NCBI GenBank assembly: GCA_023388235.1 | Contig: JAEWGQ010000367.1 | Span: 1-15,464 of the forward strand | DNA length: 15,464 nt | From: Actinomycetes bacterium | Lineage (GTDB): Bacteria; Actinomycetota; Actinomycetes; Actinomycetales; Cellulomonadaceae | Direction of reading: 5' to 3' | Shown: piece by piece, positions 1 through 6,297 of the stretch | Position numbering within the stretch: the first letter of the stretch is position 1 | Layout of the letters: each line of letters opens with the position of its first letter | Translations under genes and position numbers: made by a program | The notes under the pieces: generated by a model | What the model saw: only the letters and a program-made list of their open reading frames with translations | Databases searched by the model: none | Told to the model about the DNA's origin: nothing

Positions 1-842
1 CCGAGCAGGTCGTCCTGCTTCGGGGCGAACGCGAACGCCCGGTAGAAGAGGCCCGCGATCGCGGCGCCGAGGAGCGGCGCGACCCAGAAGACCCACTGCT
101 GCTTCCACAGGTCCCCGTCGCCCGCGAACACGGCCGACGCCATGGAGCGCGCCGGGTTGAGCGACGCGTTCGTGACGGGCACCGCGACGAGGATCAGGGC
201 GGTGAGGGTGAGGCCGATGACGACCGGCGCGTACTGCACGGTCGCGCGCTTGTCGGTCACGCCGAGGATCACGCCGACGAAGACCGCGGTCGCGATGGTC
301 TCGATGAGCAGCGCGGCGAGCAGCCCGAACTCGGTGCCGCCCTGCGACGCCGTGGAGAGGGACGAGAAGTCCCCGTAGCCGTTCGCGGTCGACACGAAGA
401 GGCCGCCGCGGCCCTCCTGCCCGACGAGCGCCGGCAGCGAGTTCGGGACGGTGGCGAGCAGGACGAGGCCCGCGAGGAGGGCGCCGACGAGCTGCGCGAC
501 CCAGTAGGGCAGCACGTCGCGCCATGCGGTGCGGCCGCCGATGGCGGCGCCGAGCGTCACCGCCGGGTTGAAGTGGCCGCCGGAGACGTTGCCGACGGCG
601 GCGGCGCCGGCGAGCAGCGCGAGGCCGCCCGCGAGAGCGACCGCGAGGGCGTTCTGCTGGCTGACGAAGGTGTACAGCGCCACACCGATGATCGCGAGGA
701 CGAGGAAGAACGTGCCGAAGACCTCGGCGCCGAGGCGCGCGAGGAGGCTGGGCTGGACGACAGCGACGGCCTCGGTCTGCGCGGGGCGCGCGTCGTCGAC
801 GTAGCCCTCCGGTGCGCCGGGAGCGGTGGTGTCCTGGGACAT
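1..842 (-). CDS. Aquaporin/MIP-family channel, 3' end cut by window edge
   Basis: Integral membrane pore for water or small neutral solutes. The ATG at 842 is preceded on the minus strand by AGGA five bases away, and 280 codons are visible before the window ends with no stop. The first NPA box lies in GGHFNPAVT and the second in NASLNPARS, so both half-helices of the pore are present. Hydrophobic helices alternate along the protein as expected for six membrane spans. The residue after the second NPA-Arg is Ser, as in water channels, rather than the Asp of GlpF-type glycerol facilitators. Aligned by eye to E. coli AqpZ, the four selectivity-filter positions read Gly, Ile, Ala, Arg instead of Phe, His, Thr, Arg, so the pore may be wider and less water-specific; I therefore give no gene symbol. 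The first about 30 residues are a charged or polar cytosolic tail. It is divergent from icd. Family call is firm; substrate is unknown. Confidence 0.93.
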   Translation of the reverse strand, partial: MSQDTTAPGAPEGYVDDARPAQTEAVAVVQPSLLARLGAEVFGTFFLVLAIIGVALYTFVSQQNALAVALAGGLALLAGAAAVGNVSGGHFNPAVTLGAAIGGRTAWRDVLPYWVAQLVGALLAGLVLLATVPNSLPALVGQEGRGGLFVSTANGYGDFSSLSTASQGGTEFGLLAALLIETIATAVFVGVILGVTDKRATVQYAPVVIGLTLTALILVAVPVTNASLNPARSMASAVFAGDGDLWKQQWVFWVAPLLGAAIAGLFYRAFAFAPKQDDLL

Positions 843-1079
843 GATGATCCTGTCTGGTTCGGTGGGAACTTCGGGCAGTCCCGGCCCGGTGTGCCACGGT
901 GCGGCACCGGCGGGCCGTCGGGACGACGGCACGATGCCTGACCGAGTGCCCGGCCATTCCGGCATCTGGGGGCATCTTGCCACCACCACCCGGGAGATGC
1001 GTGGAAATCTGCGGTGCCGCACCTGAGAACGGACGCCGGGTCTCACGATCCGAACGGTCCGCCGGGCGTCGCCAAAGTA

Positions 1080-1093
1080 TCTTGACGTCGAGA
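1080..1093 (+). promoter_or_regulatory. Operator-like palindrome at the icd promoter
   Basis: TCTTGAC followed directly by GTCGAGA is a 14-base inverted repeat with one mismatched pair. It ends eight bases before a -10-like TACCCT (1101-1106), so a bound protein would overlap the -35 region. A direct repeat GTCGAG also occurs at 1087-1092 and 1095-1100. From memory, Streptomyces TamR, a MarR-family regulator, controls aconitase, malate synthase and isocitrate dehydrogenase through a TCTTGA-type palindrome. The resemblance suggests a similar regulator here, but this is inference. Confidence 0.5.
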
Positions 1094-1182
1094 AGTCGAG
1101 TACCCTGGACCGCGGTCAGCAACGCCCTCGTGTGCGACGGACCGGGCCCACGGGCCGCACGGTCGCCGTCCGACACCCGGGG

Positions 1183-1206
1183 GCTCCAGTCCCCGACAGT
1201 TGGAGC
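1183..1206 (+). promoter_or_regulatory. Hairpin covering the icd ribosome-binding site
   Basis: GCTCCA at 1183-1188 can pair with TGGAGC at 1201-1206 across a 12-base loop. The 3' arm contains the GGAG that serves as ribosome-binding site for the ATG at 1216. If the fold forms, initiation on icd would depend on opening it. The stem is only six base pairs, so it may be no more than a modest brake. Confidence 0.4.
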
Positions 1207-1215
1207 GATCTGCGC

Positions 1216-2433
1216 ATGGGCAAGATCAAGGTCGTCAACCCGGTCGTCGAGCTCGACGGCGACGAGATGACGCGCATCATCTGGCAGTTCATCAAGGACC
1301 GCCTCATCCACCCGTACCTCGACGTGGACCTCAAGTACTACGACCTGTCGATCCAGAACCGCGACGCGACCGACGACCAGGTCACGATCGACGCCGCGCA
1401 CGCGATCAAGCAGTACAACGTCGGCGTCAAGTGCGCGACGATCACGCCCGACGAGGCGCGCGTCGAGGAGTTCGGCCTGAAGAAGATGTGGGTCTCGCCG
1501 AACGGCACGATCCGCAACATCCTCGGTGGCGTCGTCTTCCGCGAGCCGATCATCATCTCCAACATCCCGCGCCTCGTGCCGGGCTGGAACAAGCCGATCA
1601 TCATCGGCCGTCACGCCCACGGCGACCAGTACAAGTCGACGAACTTCAAGGTCCCCGGCCCGGGCAAGATCACGATGACCTTCGAGCCGGCCGACGGCTC
1701 CGAGGCGCAGAAGTTCGAGGTCGTGACCATGCCCGAGGAGGGCGGCGTCGCGATGGGCATGTACAACTTCAACGAGTCGATCCGCGACTTCGCGCGCGCC
1801 TCGTTCGCGTACGGCCTGCAGCGCGGCTACCCCGTGTACCTGTCGACCAAGAACACGATCCTCAAGGCCTACGACGGCGCGTTCAAGGACATCTTCCAGG
1901 AGGTCTTCGACGCGGAGTTCGCCGCTGCGTTCGCCGAGAAGGGCCTGACGTACGAGCACCGCCTCATCGACGACATGGTCGCCGCCGCGATGAAGTGGGA
2001 GGGCGGCTACGTCTGGGCGTGCAAGAACTACGACGGCGACGTGCAGTCCGACACCGTCGCGCAGGGCTTCGGCTCGCTCGGCCTCATGACGTCGGTCCTC
2101 ATGACCCCCGACGGCAAGACCGTCGAGGCCGAGGCCGCGCACGGCACCGTGACGCGTCACTACCGCCAGCACCAGCAGGGCAAGCCGACGTCGACGAACC
2201 CGATCGCGTCGATCTTCGCCTGGACCGGCGGCCTCAAGCACCGCGGCGCGCTCGACGGCACCCCCGAGGTCACGCAGTTCGCTCAGACCCTCGAGGACGT
2301 CGTGGTGAAGACGGTCGAGAGCGGCAGGATGACCAAGGACCTCGCGCTGCTCGTCGGCCCGGAGCAGGAGTGGCTGACGACCGAGGAGTTCCTCGCGGCC
2401 CTCGACGAGAACCTCGCCGCGCGCCTGGGCTGA
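1216..2433 (+). CDS. icd: NADP-dependent isocitrate dehydrogenase, homodimeric eukaryote-like type
   Basis: TCA-cycle enzyme that oxidatively decarboxylates isocitrate to 2-oxoglutarate and produces NADPH in the cytosol. The ATG at 1216 gives [20 protein letters not shown], the usual family N-terminus, with GGAG ten bases upstream; the frame stays open upstream to 1132 but that extension has no family character. The 405 residues match the normal length. The substrate and metal residues fall at the same positions I recall for human cytosolic IDH1: Thr77, Ser94, Asn96, Arg100, Arg109, Arg132, Tyr139, Lys212, Asp252, Asp275 and Asp279. This marks it as the subfamily shared with mammals rather than the E. 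coli Icd type. It is a single gene between a divergent aquaporin gene and a strong downstream hairpin. Its leader of about 100 bases contains a hairpin that covers the ribosome-binding site. No defect is visible and the identification is secure. Confidence 0.98.
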   Translation: MGKIKVVNPVVELDGDEMTRIIWQFIKDRLIHPYLDVDLKYYDLSIQNRDATDDQVTIDAAHAIKQYNVGVKCATITPDEARVEEFGLKKMWVSPNGTIRNILGGVVFREPIIISNIPRLVPGWNKPIIIGRHAHGDQYKSTNFKVPGPGKITMTFEPADGSEAQKFEVVTMPEEGGVAMGMYNFNESIRDFARASFAYGLQRGYPVYLSTKNTILKAYDGAFKDIFQEVFDAEFAAAFAEKGLTYEHRLIDDMVAAAMKWEGGYVWACKNYDGDVQSDTVAQGFGSLGLMTSVLMTPDGKTVEAEAAHGTVTRHYRQHQQGKPTSTNPIASIFAWTGGLKHRGALDGTPEVTQFAQTLEDVVVKTVESGRMTKDLALLVGPEQEWLTTEEFLAALDENLAARLG

Positions 2434-2458
2434 CCGCCCGCGGCGCCCGCCGCACCCG

Positions 2459-2500
2459 CCGACGGCCGCCGTCCCGCACCCCGCGGGCGGCGGCCGTCGG
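2459..2500 (+). terminator. GC-rich hairpin terminator after icd
   Basis: A perfect 12-bp stem, CCGACGGCCGCC (2459-2470) with GGCGGCCGTCGG (2489-2500), encloses a second 5-bp stem CCCGC/GCGGG (2473-2477 and 2483-2487). There is no T-run after it, which is common for terminators in high-GC actinobacteria. It begins 26 bases after the icd stop and precedes the promoter of the next gene. Confidence 0.75.
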
Positions 2501-2506
2501 GCGCGC

Positions 2507-2522
2507 TGACGTCACGTCGTGA
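2507..2522 (+). promoter_or_regulatory. Overlapping palindromes upstream of the ROK gene, candidate operator
   Basis: TGACGTCA (2507-2514) is a perfect 8-base palindrome. It overlaps TCACGTCGTGA (2512-2522), a perfect palindrome around a central T. They lie about 65-80 bases upstream of the predicted transcription start of the ROK repressor gene and are unexplained by the icd terminator. Autoregulation by the ROK protein is a natural guess, but the sequence is not like the AT-rich NagC/Mlc sites and nothing here proves it. Confidence 0.35.
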
Positions 2523-2573
2523 AGCCACCCACCCAGCACCCCGTCGGCGTCACGGGGGAGGTGCGGGCGGTTG

Positions 2574-2579
2574 TATCCT
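2574..2579 (+). promoter_or_regulatory. -10 element of a leaderless ROK transcript
   Basis: TATCCT matches the actinobacterial TANNNT -10 box and ends seven bases before the GTG at 2587. The expected transcription start therefore coincides with the start codon. No Shine-Dalgarno sequence fits in the remaining space. No clear -35 box is visible about 17 bases upstream. Confidence 0.6.
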
Positions 2580-2586
2580 CGACCGC

Positions 2587-3771
2587 GTGGGCACTGATCG
2601 GGTGACCCCGGGCTCTCAGTCTTCACTCCGTGAAGCCAACCGCGCCCGGATCGTGAGTGCCGTCCAGCAGCGTGGCTCCCTCACGCAGGTCGAGCTGGCC
2701 GGAGTGACGGGGCTGTCACCCGCGACGGTGTCGAACATCGTCAAGGAGCTCACCGGCGCGGGCGTGCTCAACACGACGCCCACCTCCCGCAGCGGCCGCC
2801 GCGCCCAGCAGGTCACGCTCGCGCGCAACCTCGGGCTCGTCGGCGGCATCCACTTCGGGTCCCGGTCGCTGCGCGTCACGGTCGCGGACGTCGCGCACCG
2901 GATCGTCGCCGACCAGCGCATGCCGCTGCCGCCCGACCACCGCGCGGACGCGGGGCTGGAGCGCGCCTCGCTGCTGCTCACCGAGCTCGTCGACTCGGTC
3001 GACGCGACCATGTCCGAGGTCCTGGCCGTGGGCGTCGGCGTCCCCGCCCCCGTCGACCCGCACTCCGGGCGCATCGTGTCCGTCGGCGTCCTGCGCGGCT
3101 GGGACGGCGTGTCCGTCCCCGAGGTGCTGGAGCGGCGGCTCGGCGTGCCGGTGCGGGTCGACAACGACTCGAACCTCGGGGCGCTCGCCGAGCTCCGGCA
3201 CGGCGCCGCGCGCGGCAAGAAGCACGTCGCGTACCTCAAGGTGTCGCACGGCGTCGGCAGCGGCCTGATCGTCGACGGCCGGGTGTTCCACGGCCGCACG
3301 GGCGCCGCGGGGGAGTTCGGGCACATCACCATCGACGACAACGGGCCGATCTGCCGGTGCGGGAACCGCGGCTGCCTCGACGCGCTCATCGGCGCCCCGG
3401 CGCTGCTGCGGATGCTGGAGTCCAGCCACGGGCACCTCACGCTCTCGGACGTGATCGCCCGCGCCCAGGAGGGCGACCCGGGCTGCCGGCGCGTGATCTC
3501 GGACGCGGGCCGGCTGCTCGCGGTCGGGGCCGCCAACACGTGCAACCTGTTCGACCCGGAGCTCGTGGTGGTCGGCGGGCGGCTGGCCGAGGCCGGCCCG
3601 ATCCTGCTGGACACGTTCCGCAGCGTGCTGGCGCAGCGCACGCTGCCGAGCACCGCCGGACCCGTCGAGGTCGTGGTGTCCGAGCTCGGCACGGCGGCCG
3701 AGGTGCGGGGCGCGCTGGCGCTCGCGCTGGACCACGCCGGTATTGCCCAGTCCGTGGCGATGGCAGGATGA
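2587..3771 (+). CDS. ROK-family transcriptional repressor (sugar-responsive)
   Basis: Likely DNA-binding regulator that releases its operator when a sugar or sugar phosphate binds. Residues about 15-62 form a winged helix-turn-helix with recognition helix around LSPATVSNIVKEL; residues about 80-394 form the ROK sugar-kinase-like fold. The zinc site is intact: His246 in EFGHITI, and Cys256, Cys258 and Cys263 in CRCGNRGC. The DxGGT phosphate loop of true kinases is replaced by HFGSRS near residue 89, which fits a regulator rather than an active kinase, although the Asp of VDNDSN (Asp194) is kept. Its 394 residues are typical of NagC/XylR-like members. The GTG start at 2587 follows a -10 box by seven bases, so the mRNA is probably leaderless; a GTG at 2602 is the alternative. 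The ABC ATPase gene starts 49 bases downstream and is probably cotranscribed. The inducer cannot be named from sequence. Confidence 0.92.
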   Translation: MGTDRVTPGSQSSLREANRARIVSAVQQRGSLTQVELAGVTGLSPATVSNIVKELTGAGVLNTTPTSRSGRRAQQVTLARNLGLVGGIHFGSRSLRVTVADVAHRIVADQRMPLPPDHRADAGLERASLLLTELVDSVDATMSEVLAVGVGVPAPVDPHSGRIVSVGVLRGWDGVSVPEVLERRLGVPVRVDNDSNLGALAELRHGAARGKKHVAYLKVSHGVGSGLIVDGRVFHGRTGAAGEFGHITIDDNGPICRCGNRGCLDALIGAPALLRMLESSHGHLTLSDVIARAQEGDPGCRRVISDAGRLLAVGAANTCNLFDPELVVVGGRLAEAGPILLDTFRSVLAQRTLPSTAGPVEVVVSELGTAAEVRGALALALDHAGIAQSVAMAG

Positions 3772-3820
3772 AGCGGTGCAGCACGGCGCGCGGCGAGGAC
3801 GCAGCGGAGGTGGGGGCCAG

Positions 3821-4591
3821 GTGACGACACCCGTCCTGTCGGTGCGGGGCGTGTCCCGCAACTACGGTGCCGTGCGGGCGCTCGTCGACGTCGACCTCGA
3901 CATCCACGCGCACGAGGTGGTCGCCATCGTCGGCGACATCGGCGCGGGCAAGTCCACCCTCGCCCGGGTCATGTCCGGCGCGCTCGCCCCGGACGCCGGG
4001 CACATCGAGGTCGACGGCACGCCGGTGGCCCTGTCGTCCACCCGCGCCGCCCGCGAGCACGGCATCGCCGCGGTGTTCCAGGACCTGGCGCTGTGCGAGA
4101 ACCTCGACGTCGTCCAGAACCTGTTCCTCGGCCAGGAGCTGCGCCGCGGCGGGATGCTCGACGAGCGGCGCATGGAGCGGCGCGCCTGGGAGACGCTGAG
4201 CCAGCTCGCCGCGCGCGTCCCGTCGGTGCGCGCCCCCGTGCGCGCGCTGTCCGGCGGCCAGCGGCAGGCGGTGGCCGTCGCGCGCACCCTCGTGGGCAAC
4301 CCCCGCGTGGTCGTGCTGGACGAGCCGCTGGCCTCCCTCGGCATCTCGCAGACCGCCGAGGTGCTGAACATGGTCGAGCGGCTGCGCGAGCAGGGCCTGG
4401 GCGTGGTGATGATCAGCCACTCGATGGTGGACGTGCAGGCCGTCGCGGACCGGATCGTGGTGCTGCGGCTCGGCCGGATCAACGGCGACTTCGACGCCCA
4501 GCACGCGTCCTACGAGGACCTGATCGCGGCGATCACCGGCATCACCCCGACCGGCCGGCTGGCCCGGCCGACCCGGCCCGCCGCGCTCTGA
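3821..4591 (+). CDS. Sugar-type ABC transporter ATP-binding protein, single domain, no adjacent permease
   Basis: Cytoplasmic ATPase expected to drive a membrane permease of the ribose/xylose/fructose (CUT2) group. All motifs are present in 256 residues: Walker A GDIGAGKS (38-45), Q-loop Gln87, signature LSGGQ (143-147), Walker B VVVLDEP with Asp167 and Glu168, and switch His200. The phrases DEPLASLG and VMISHSM are typical of the RbsA/XylG/FrcA group, but there is only one nucleotide-binding domain where RbsA has two, as in FrcA. The GTG at 3821 has GGAGG ten bases upstream and begins the fold directly; the frame extends back to 3743 inside the ROK gene without family character. Asn is usual where Walker A has Ile40. 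It follows the ROK gene, as sugar transporter genes often do, but the next gene is convergent purU, so no permease or binding protein lies here. It may energise a permease encoded elsewhere or be a relic. Confidence 0.88.
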   Translation: MTTPVLSVRGVSRNYGAVRALVDVDLDIHAHEVVAIVGDIGAGKSTLARVMSGALAPDAGHIEVDGTPVALSSTRAAREHGIAAVFQDLALCENLDVVQNLFLGQELRRGGMLDERRMERRAWETLSQLAARVPSVRAPVRALSGGQRQAVAVARTLVGNPRVVVLDEPLASLGISQTAEVLNMVERLREQGLGVVMISHSMVDVQAVADRIVVLRLGRINGDFDAQHASYEDLIAAITGITPTGRLARPTRPAAL

Positions 4592-4643
4592 GGGCGCCCG
4601 CCCTGCCGGGGACGCCCACCTCGCCGGGCGGCGGCGGCCGCGG

Positions 4644-5492
4644 TCAGCGGAAGACGATGGTGCGGTGCCCGTCCAGCAGCACGCGGTGCTCGGCGTGCCA
4701 GCGGACCGCGCGGGCCAGCGCCCGGCGCTCCACGTCCTGCCCCAGCGCCACCAGGTCCTCCACGCCGCGGCTGTGGTCGACCCGCTCGACGTCCTGCTCG
4801 ATGATCGGGCCCTCGTCGAGGTCGCCCGTCACGTAGTGCGCGGTCGCCCCGATGAGCTTCACGCCGCGGTCGTGCGCCTGGGCGTACGGCCGCGCGCCCT
4901 TGAACGACGGCAGGAACGAGTGGTGGATGTTGATGATCCGCCCGGCCAGCGCCTGGCACAGGTCGTCGGACAGGATCTGCATGTAGCGCGCCAGCACCAC
5001 CAGCTCGACGTCCAGCTCCTCGACGAGCCGCAGCAGCTCCGCCTCCGCGGCCGCCTTCGTGTCCCGGGTGACGGGCACGTGGTGGAACGGGATGGCGTAG
5101 AACGCGGCGAGGTCGGCCAGCGCCGTGTGGTTGGAGACCAGGCCGACGATGTCGACCGGCAGGTCGCCGGCGCGCTGCCGGAACGCGAGGTCGTTCACGC
5201 AGTGCGCCGCGGTGGACCCGAGCAGCAGCGTGCGCATCCGCCGGCCCGCCACGTCGAGCGACCACTGCAGCCCGAACCGCGGCGCCAGGGCGGCCAGCGC
5301 GGCCTCCAGGCCGGCGCGCGGCGCGGCGGACTCGACCTCGACCCGCATGAAGAACAGCCCGGACAGCGGGTCGCCGAACTGCTGCGACTCCGTGATGTTC
5401 CCCCCGTGCTCCGCCAGCAGGCCGGCGACGGCGGCGACGATGCCGGGCTGGTCGGGGCAGGACAGCGAGAGCACCCAGGAGGTCGTGGACAT
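4644..5492 (-). CDS. purU: Formyltetrahydrofolate deformylase
   Basis: Hydrolyses 10-formyl-tetrahydrofolate to formate and free tetrahydrofolate in the cytosol, balancing the one-carbon pool and supplying formate. Residues about 6-80 form an ACT domain (SCPDQPGIVAAVAGLLAEHG). Residues about 85-282 form the formyltransferase-like catalytic domain with Asn188 and His190 in IINIHHSFLPSFKGA and Asp226 in GDLDEGP, the Asn-His-Asp triad of this fold. The 282 residues match the family length. The ATG at 5492 gives the normal MSTTSWVLSLSCPDQPG start; the frame stays open far upstream, but that stretch lies antisense to the GNAT and glyA genes and is not coding. A -10-like TACTCT ends eight bases before this ATG, so the transcript may be leaderless. 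It is convergent with the ABC gene, 52 bases apart, and divergent from the GNAT gene. It is functionally linked to glyA-folD downstream on the other strand. Confidence 0.96.
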   Translation of the reverse strand: MSTTSWVLSLSCPDQPGIVAAVAGLLAEHGGNITESQQFGDPLSGLFFMRVEVESAAPRAGLEAALAALAPRFGLQWSLDVAGRRMRTLLLGSTAAHCVNDLAFRQRAGDLPVDIVGLVSNHTALADLAAFYAIPFHHVPVTRDTKAAAEAELLRLVEELDVELVVLARYMQILSDDLCQALAGRIINIHHSFLPSFKGARPYAQAHDRGVKLIGATAHYVTGDLDEGPIIEQDVERVDHSRGVEDLVALGQDVERRALARAVRWHAEHRVLLDGHRTIVFR

Positions 5493-5500
5493 GAGACCGG

Positions 5501-5506
5501 AGAGTA
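5501..5506 (-). promoter_or_regulatory. -10-like box for a leaderless purU transcript
   Basis: Read on the minus strand this is TACTCT, a TANNNT match, with eight bases between it and the purU ATG at 5492. That spacing places the transcription start at or next to the start codon, and no Shine-Dalgarno sequence is visible in between. No clear -35 box is seen. Confidence 0.45.
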
Positions 5507-5612
5507 CCCGCGCGGCGTCGCCGTGGCCCGCTCCGCCCGGCATGCGGCCGTTCACCCGCGCGCCGGGACCTGTGGGTGGTCGCGGTCGCGCAGGGCCTGA
5601 GACGATGGGGGC

Positions 5613-6113
5613 ATGAGCGAGACCGAGGTGACCATCCGTCCCGTCGTCGACGCCGAGGCCGGCGAGCTCCTGACGCTGCGCCGTGCCGCGTTCGTCACCG
5701 AGGCCCAGCAGTACGACGACCCGCACATCCCGCCGCTGACCCAGACGCTCTCGGAGCTGCGGGCCGACCTGGCGACCGACGGCGTCATCACGCTCGGCGC
5801 GTGGGCCGGGCACCGCCTGGTCGGGTCGATCCGCGTGGTGCTCGAGGGCCGCAAGGCGACGCTCGGCCGGTTCGCCGTCGCGCCCGACCAGCAGGGCCAC
5901 GGCGTGGGGACGCAGCTGCTGCTCGCGATCCTCCCGCACCTGCCGGAGGACGTGGAGGAGATCTGGGTGTTCACCGGGCGGGACTCGGTGCAGAACCTCG
6001 CGCTGTACGAGAAGCACGGCTACACCCACGAGCACGACCAGACGGTCGGCGACCTCACGTACGCGTACCTGCGGCGCATCCTCGGGGACGCCGAGGCCCC
6101 GGCCCCGGCCTGA
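5613..6113 (+). CDS. GNAT-family N-acetyltransferase, substrate unknown
   Basis: Probable acetyl-CoA-dependent transferase of 166 residues with a single GNAT domain. The acetyl-CoA loop is QGHGVG (94-99), a match to the Q/RxxGxG/A signature, preceded by the beta-strand LGRFAVAPDQ. Asn128 and Tyr132 in VQNLALYEKHGY fit the C-terminal motif, where Tyr usually donates a proton. The N-terminal part (TIRPVVDAEAGELLTLRRAAF) is the usual first strand and helix. The ATG at 5613 starts the fold directly; G-rich bases lie too close to it for a normal ribosome-binding site, and GACGAT at 5601-5606 might be a -10 box of a leaderless mRNA. It is divergent from purU with a 120-base gap and is followed by its own hairpin, so it is probably not in the glyA operon. 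Small-molecule, antibiotic or protein acetylation cannot be told apart from sequence alone. Confidence 0.88.
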   Translation: MSETEVTIRPVVDAEAGELLTLRRAAFVTEAQQYDDPHIPPLTQTLSELRADLATDGVITLGAWAGHRLVGSIRVVLEGRKATLGRFAVAPDQQGHGVGTQLLLAILPHLPEDVEEIWVFTGRDSVQNLALYEKHGYTHEHDQTVGDLTYAYLRRILGDAEAPAPA

Positions 6114-6120
6114 CCGGCGC

Positions 6121-6144
6121 GGGCCGGTCCGCGGACGCCGGCCC
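6121..6144 (+). terminator. Hairpin after the GNAT gene
   Basis: GGGCCGG (6121-6127) pairs perfectly with CCGGCCC (6138-6144), with TCC/GGA pairing inside the loop (6128-6130 and 6133-6135). It starts seven bases after the GNAT stop and lies before the glyA promoter. There is no T-run. Confidence 0.6.
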
Positions 6145-6164
6145 CGGGCGCGGCGCGGCGTTGC

Positions 6165-6170
6165 TAGGCT
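6165..6170 (+). promoter_or_regulatory. -10 box of the glyA-folD promoter
   Basis: TAGGCT fits TANNNT and puts the transcription start near 6177, immediately before the conserved riboswitch core. The position is what would be expected if the riboswitch is the first element of the transcript. No recognisable -35 hexamer is seen about 17 bases upstream. Confidence 0.5.
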
Positions 6171-6177
6171 GAGGCGG

Positions 6178-6253
6178 TCGCGACTGGCGCACAGGTGGGT
6201 CACCACCGGGGAGCGACGCAGCACGAGCGACGTCGGGTCGGACGCCTGGGCCC
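6178..6253 (+). ncRNA. ZTP (pfl-type) riboswitch controlling glyA-folD
   Basis: The conserved elements of the pfl/ZTP RNA appear in order. GACTGGCG is at 6182-6189. A P2 stem GGTGG (6194-6198) with CCACC (6203-6207) closes a four-base loop, and the second arm runs into the invariant-looking CCACCGGGGAGCG (6203-6215). A variable linker holds its own stem, CGACG/CGTCG (6214-6218 and 6231-6235). The second conserved block CGCCTGGGC follows at 6243-6251. This RNA class binds the purine intermediate ZMP/ZTP, which accumulates when 10-formyl-THF is scarce, and is known upstream of glyA, folD and purine genes in actinobacteria. The glyA start codon lies about 70 bases downstream. Boundaries are approximate and rest on my memory of the consensus. 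Confidence 0.87.
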
Positions 6254-6297
6254 CGCGGTCATCCACACACCACCGGTGTGCGGCCGACACGACCGCG
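6254..6297 (+). promoter_or_regulatory. Possible expression platform of the ZTP riboswitch
   Basis: CGCGGTC (6254-6260) can pair with GACCGCG (6291-6297). Inside it CACACC (6266-6271) pairs with GGTGTG (6275-6280) around a three-base loop. The structure begins two bases after the last conserved aptamer block and ends before the glyA ribosome-binding site GAGGAG (6311-6316). I see no CTCC segment that would directly sequester that site and no T-run, so transcriptional termination and translational control both remain open. Confidence 0.45.

Larger units (their letters stand above)
843..1215. other. Divergent intergenic region between the aquaporin gene and icd
   Basis: This 373-base stretch holds no convincing gene; the short open frames across it have no recognisable product. 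It contains the leaders and promoters of both neighbours. On the aquaporin side there is a 7-bp perfect hairpin, GCCGTCG/CGACGGC with loop GGA at 914-930, which would sit in the aquaporin leader if transcription starts upstream of it. On the icd side it contains the TCTTGAC/GTCGAGA palindrome at 1080-1093, a -10-like TACCCT at 1101-1106, and a perfect 10-bp palindrome GACCGCGGTC at 1108-1117. I could not identify a convincing promoter for the aquaporin gene. Confidence 0.6.

Noticed and set aside
1082..1106. Standard sigma-70-type promoter TTGACG to TACCCT for icd.
   Set aside because: The spacer is only 13 bases, too short for a normal -35/-10 pair. I kept the -10 as tentative and read TTGAC as part of the palindrome.
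1200..2522. Long second plus-strand frame through icd, and similar Arg/Pro/Ala-rich frames through most other genes.
   Set aside because: These are shadow frames produced by the strong third-position G/C bias. They have no motifs, and the overlapping gene in the other frame is clearly real.
2587..3771. Glucokinase or another active sugar kinase for the ROK protein.
   Set aside because: It has an N-terminal winged helix-turn-helix, and the kinase phosphate loop DxGGT is replaced by HFGSRS.
2616..3861. Two long minus-strand frames antisense to the ROK gene.
   Set aside because: Their compositions are those of antisense shadows, and they show no domain or plausible start site. The sense-strand ROK protein has intact zinc and helix-turn-helix motifs.
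4595..4630. Hairpin CGCCCG/CGGGCG between the ABC ATPase gene and purU as a terminator.
   Set aside because: There are only six base pairs across a 24-base loop in GC-rich DNA, too weak to list as a terminator.
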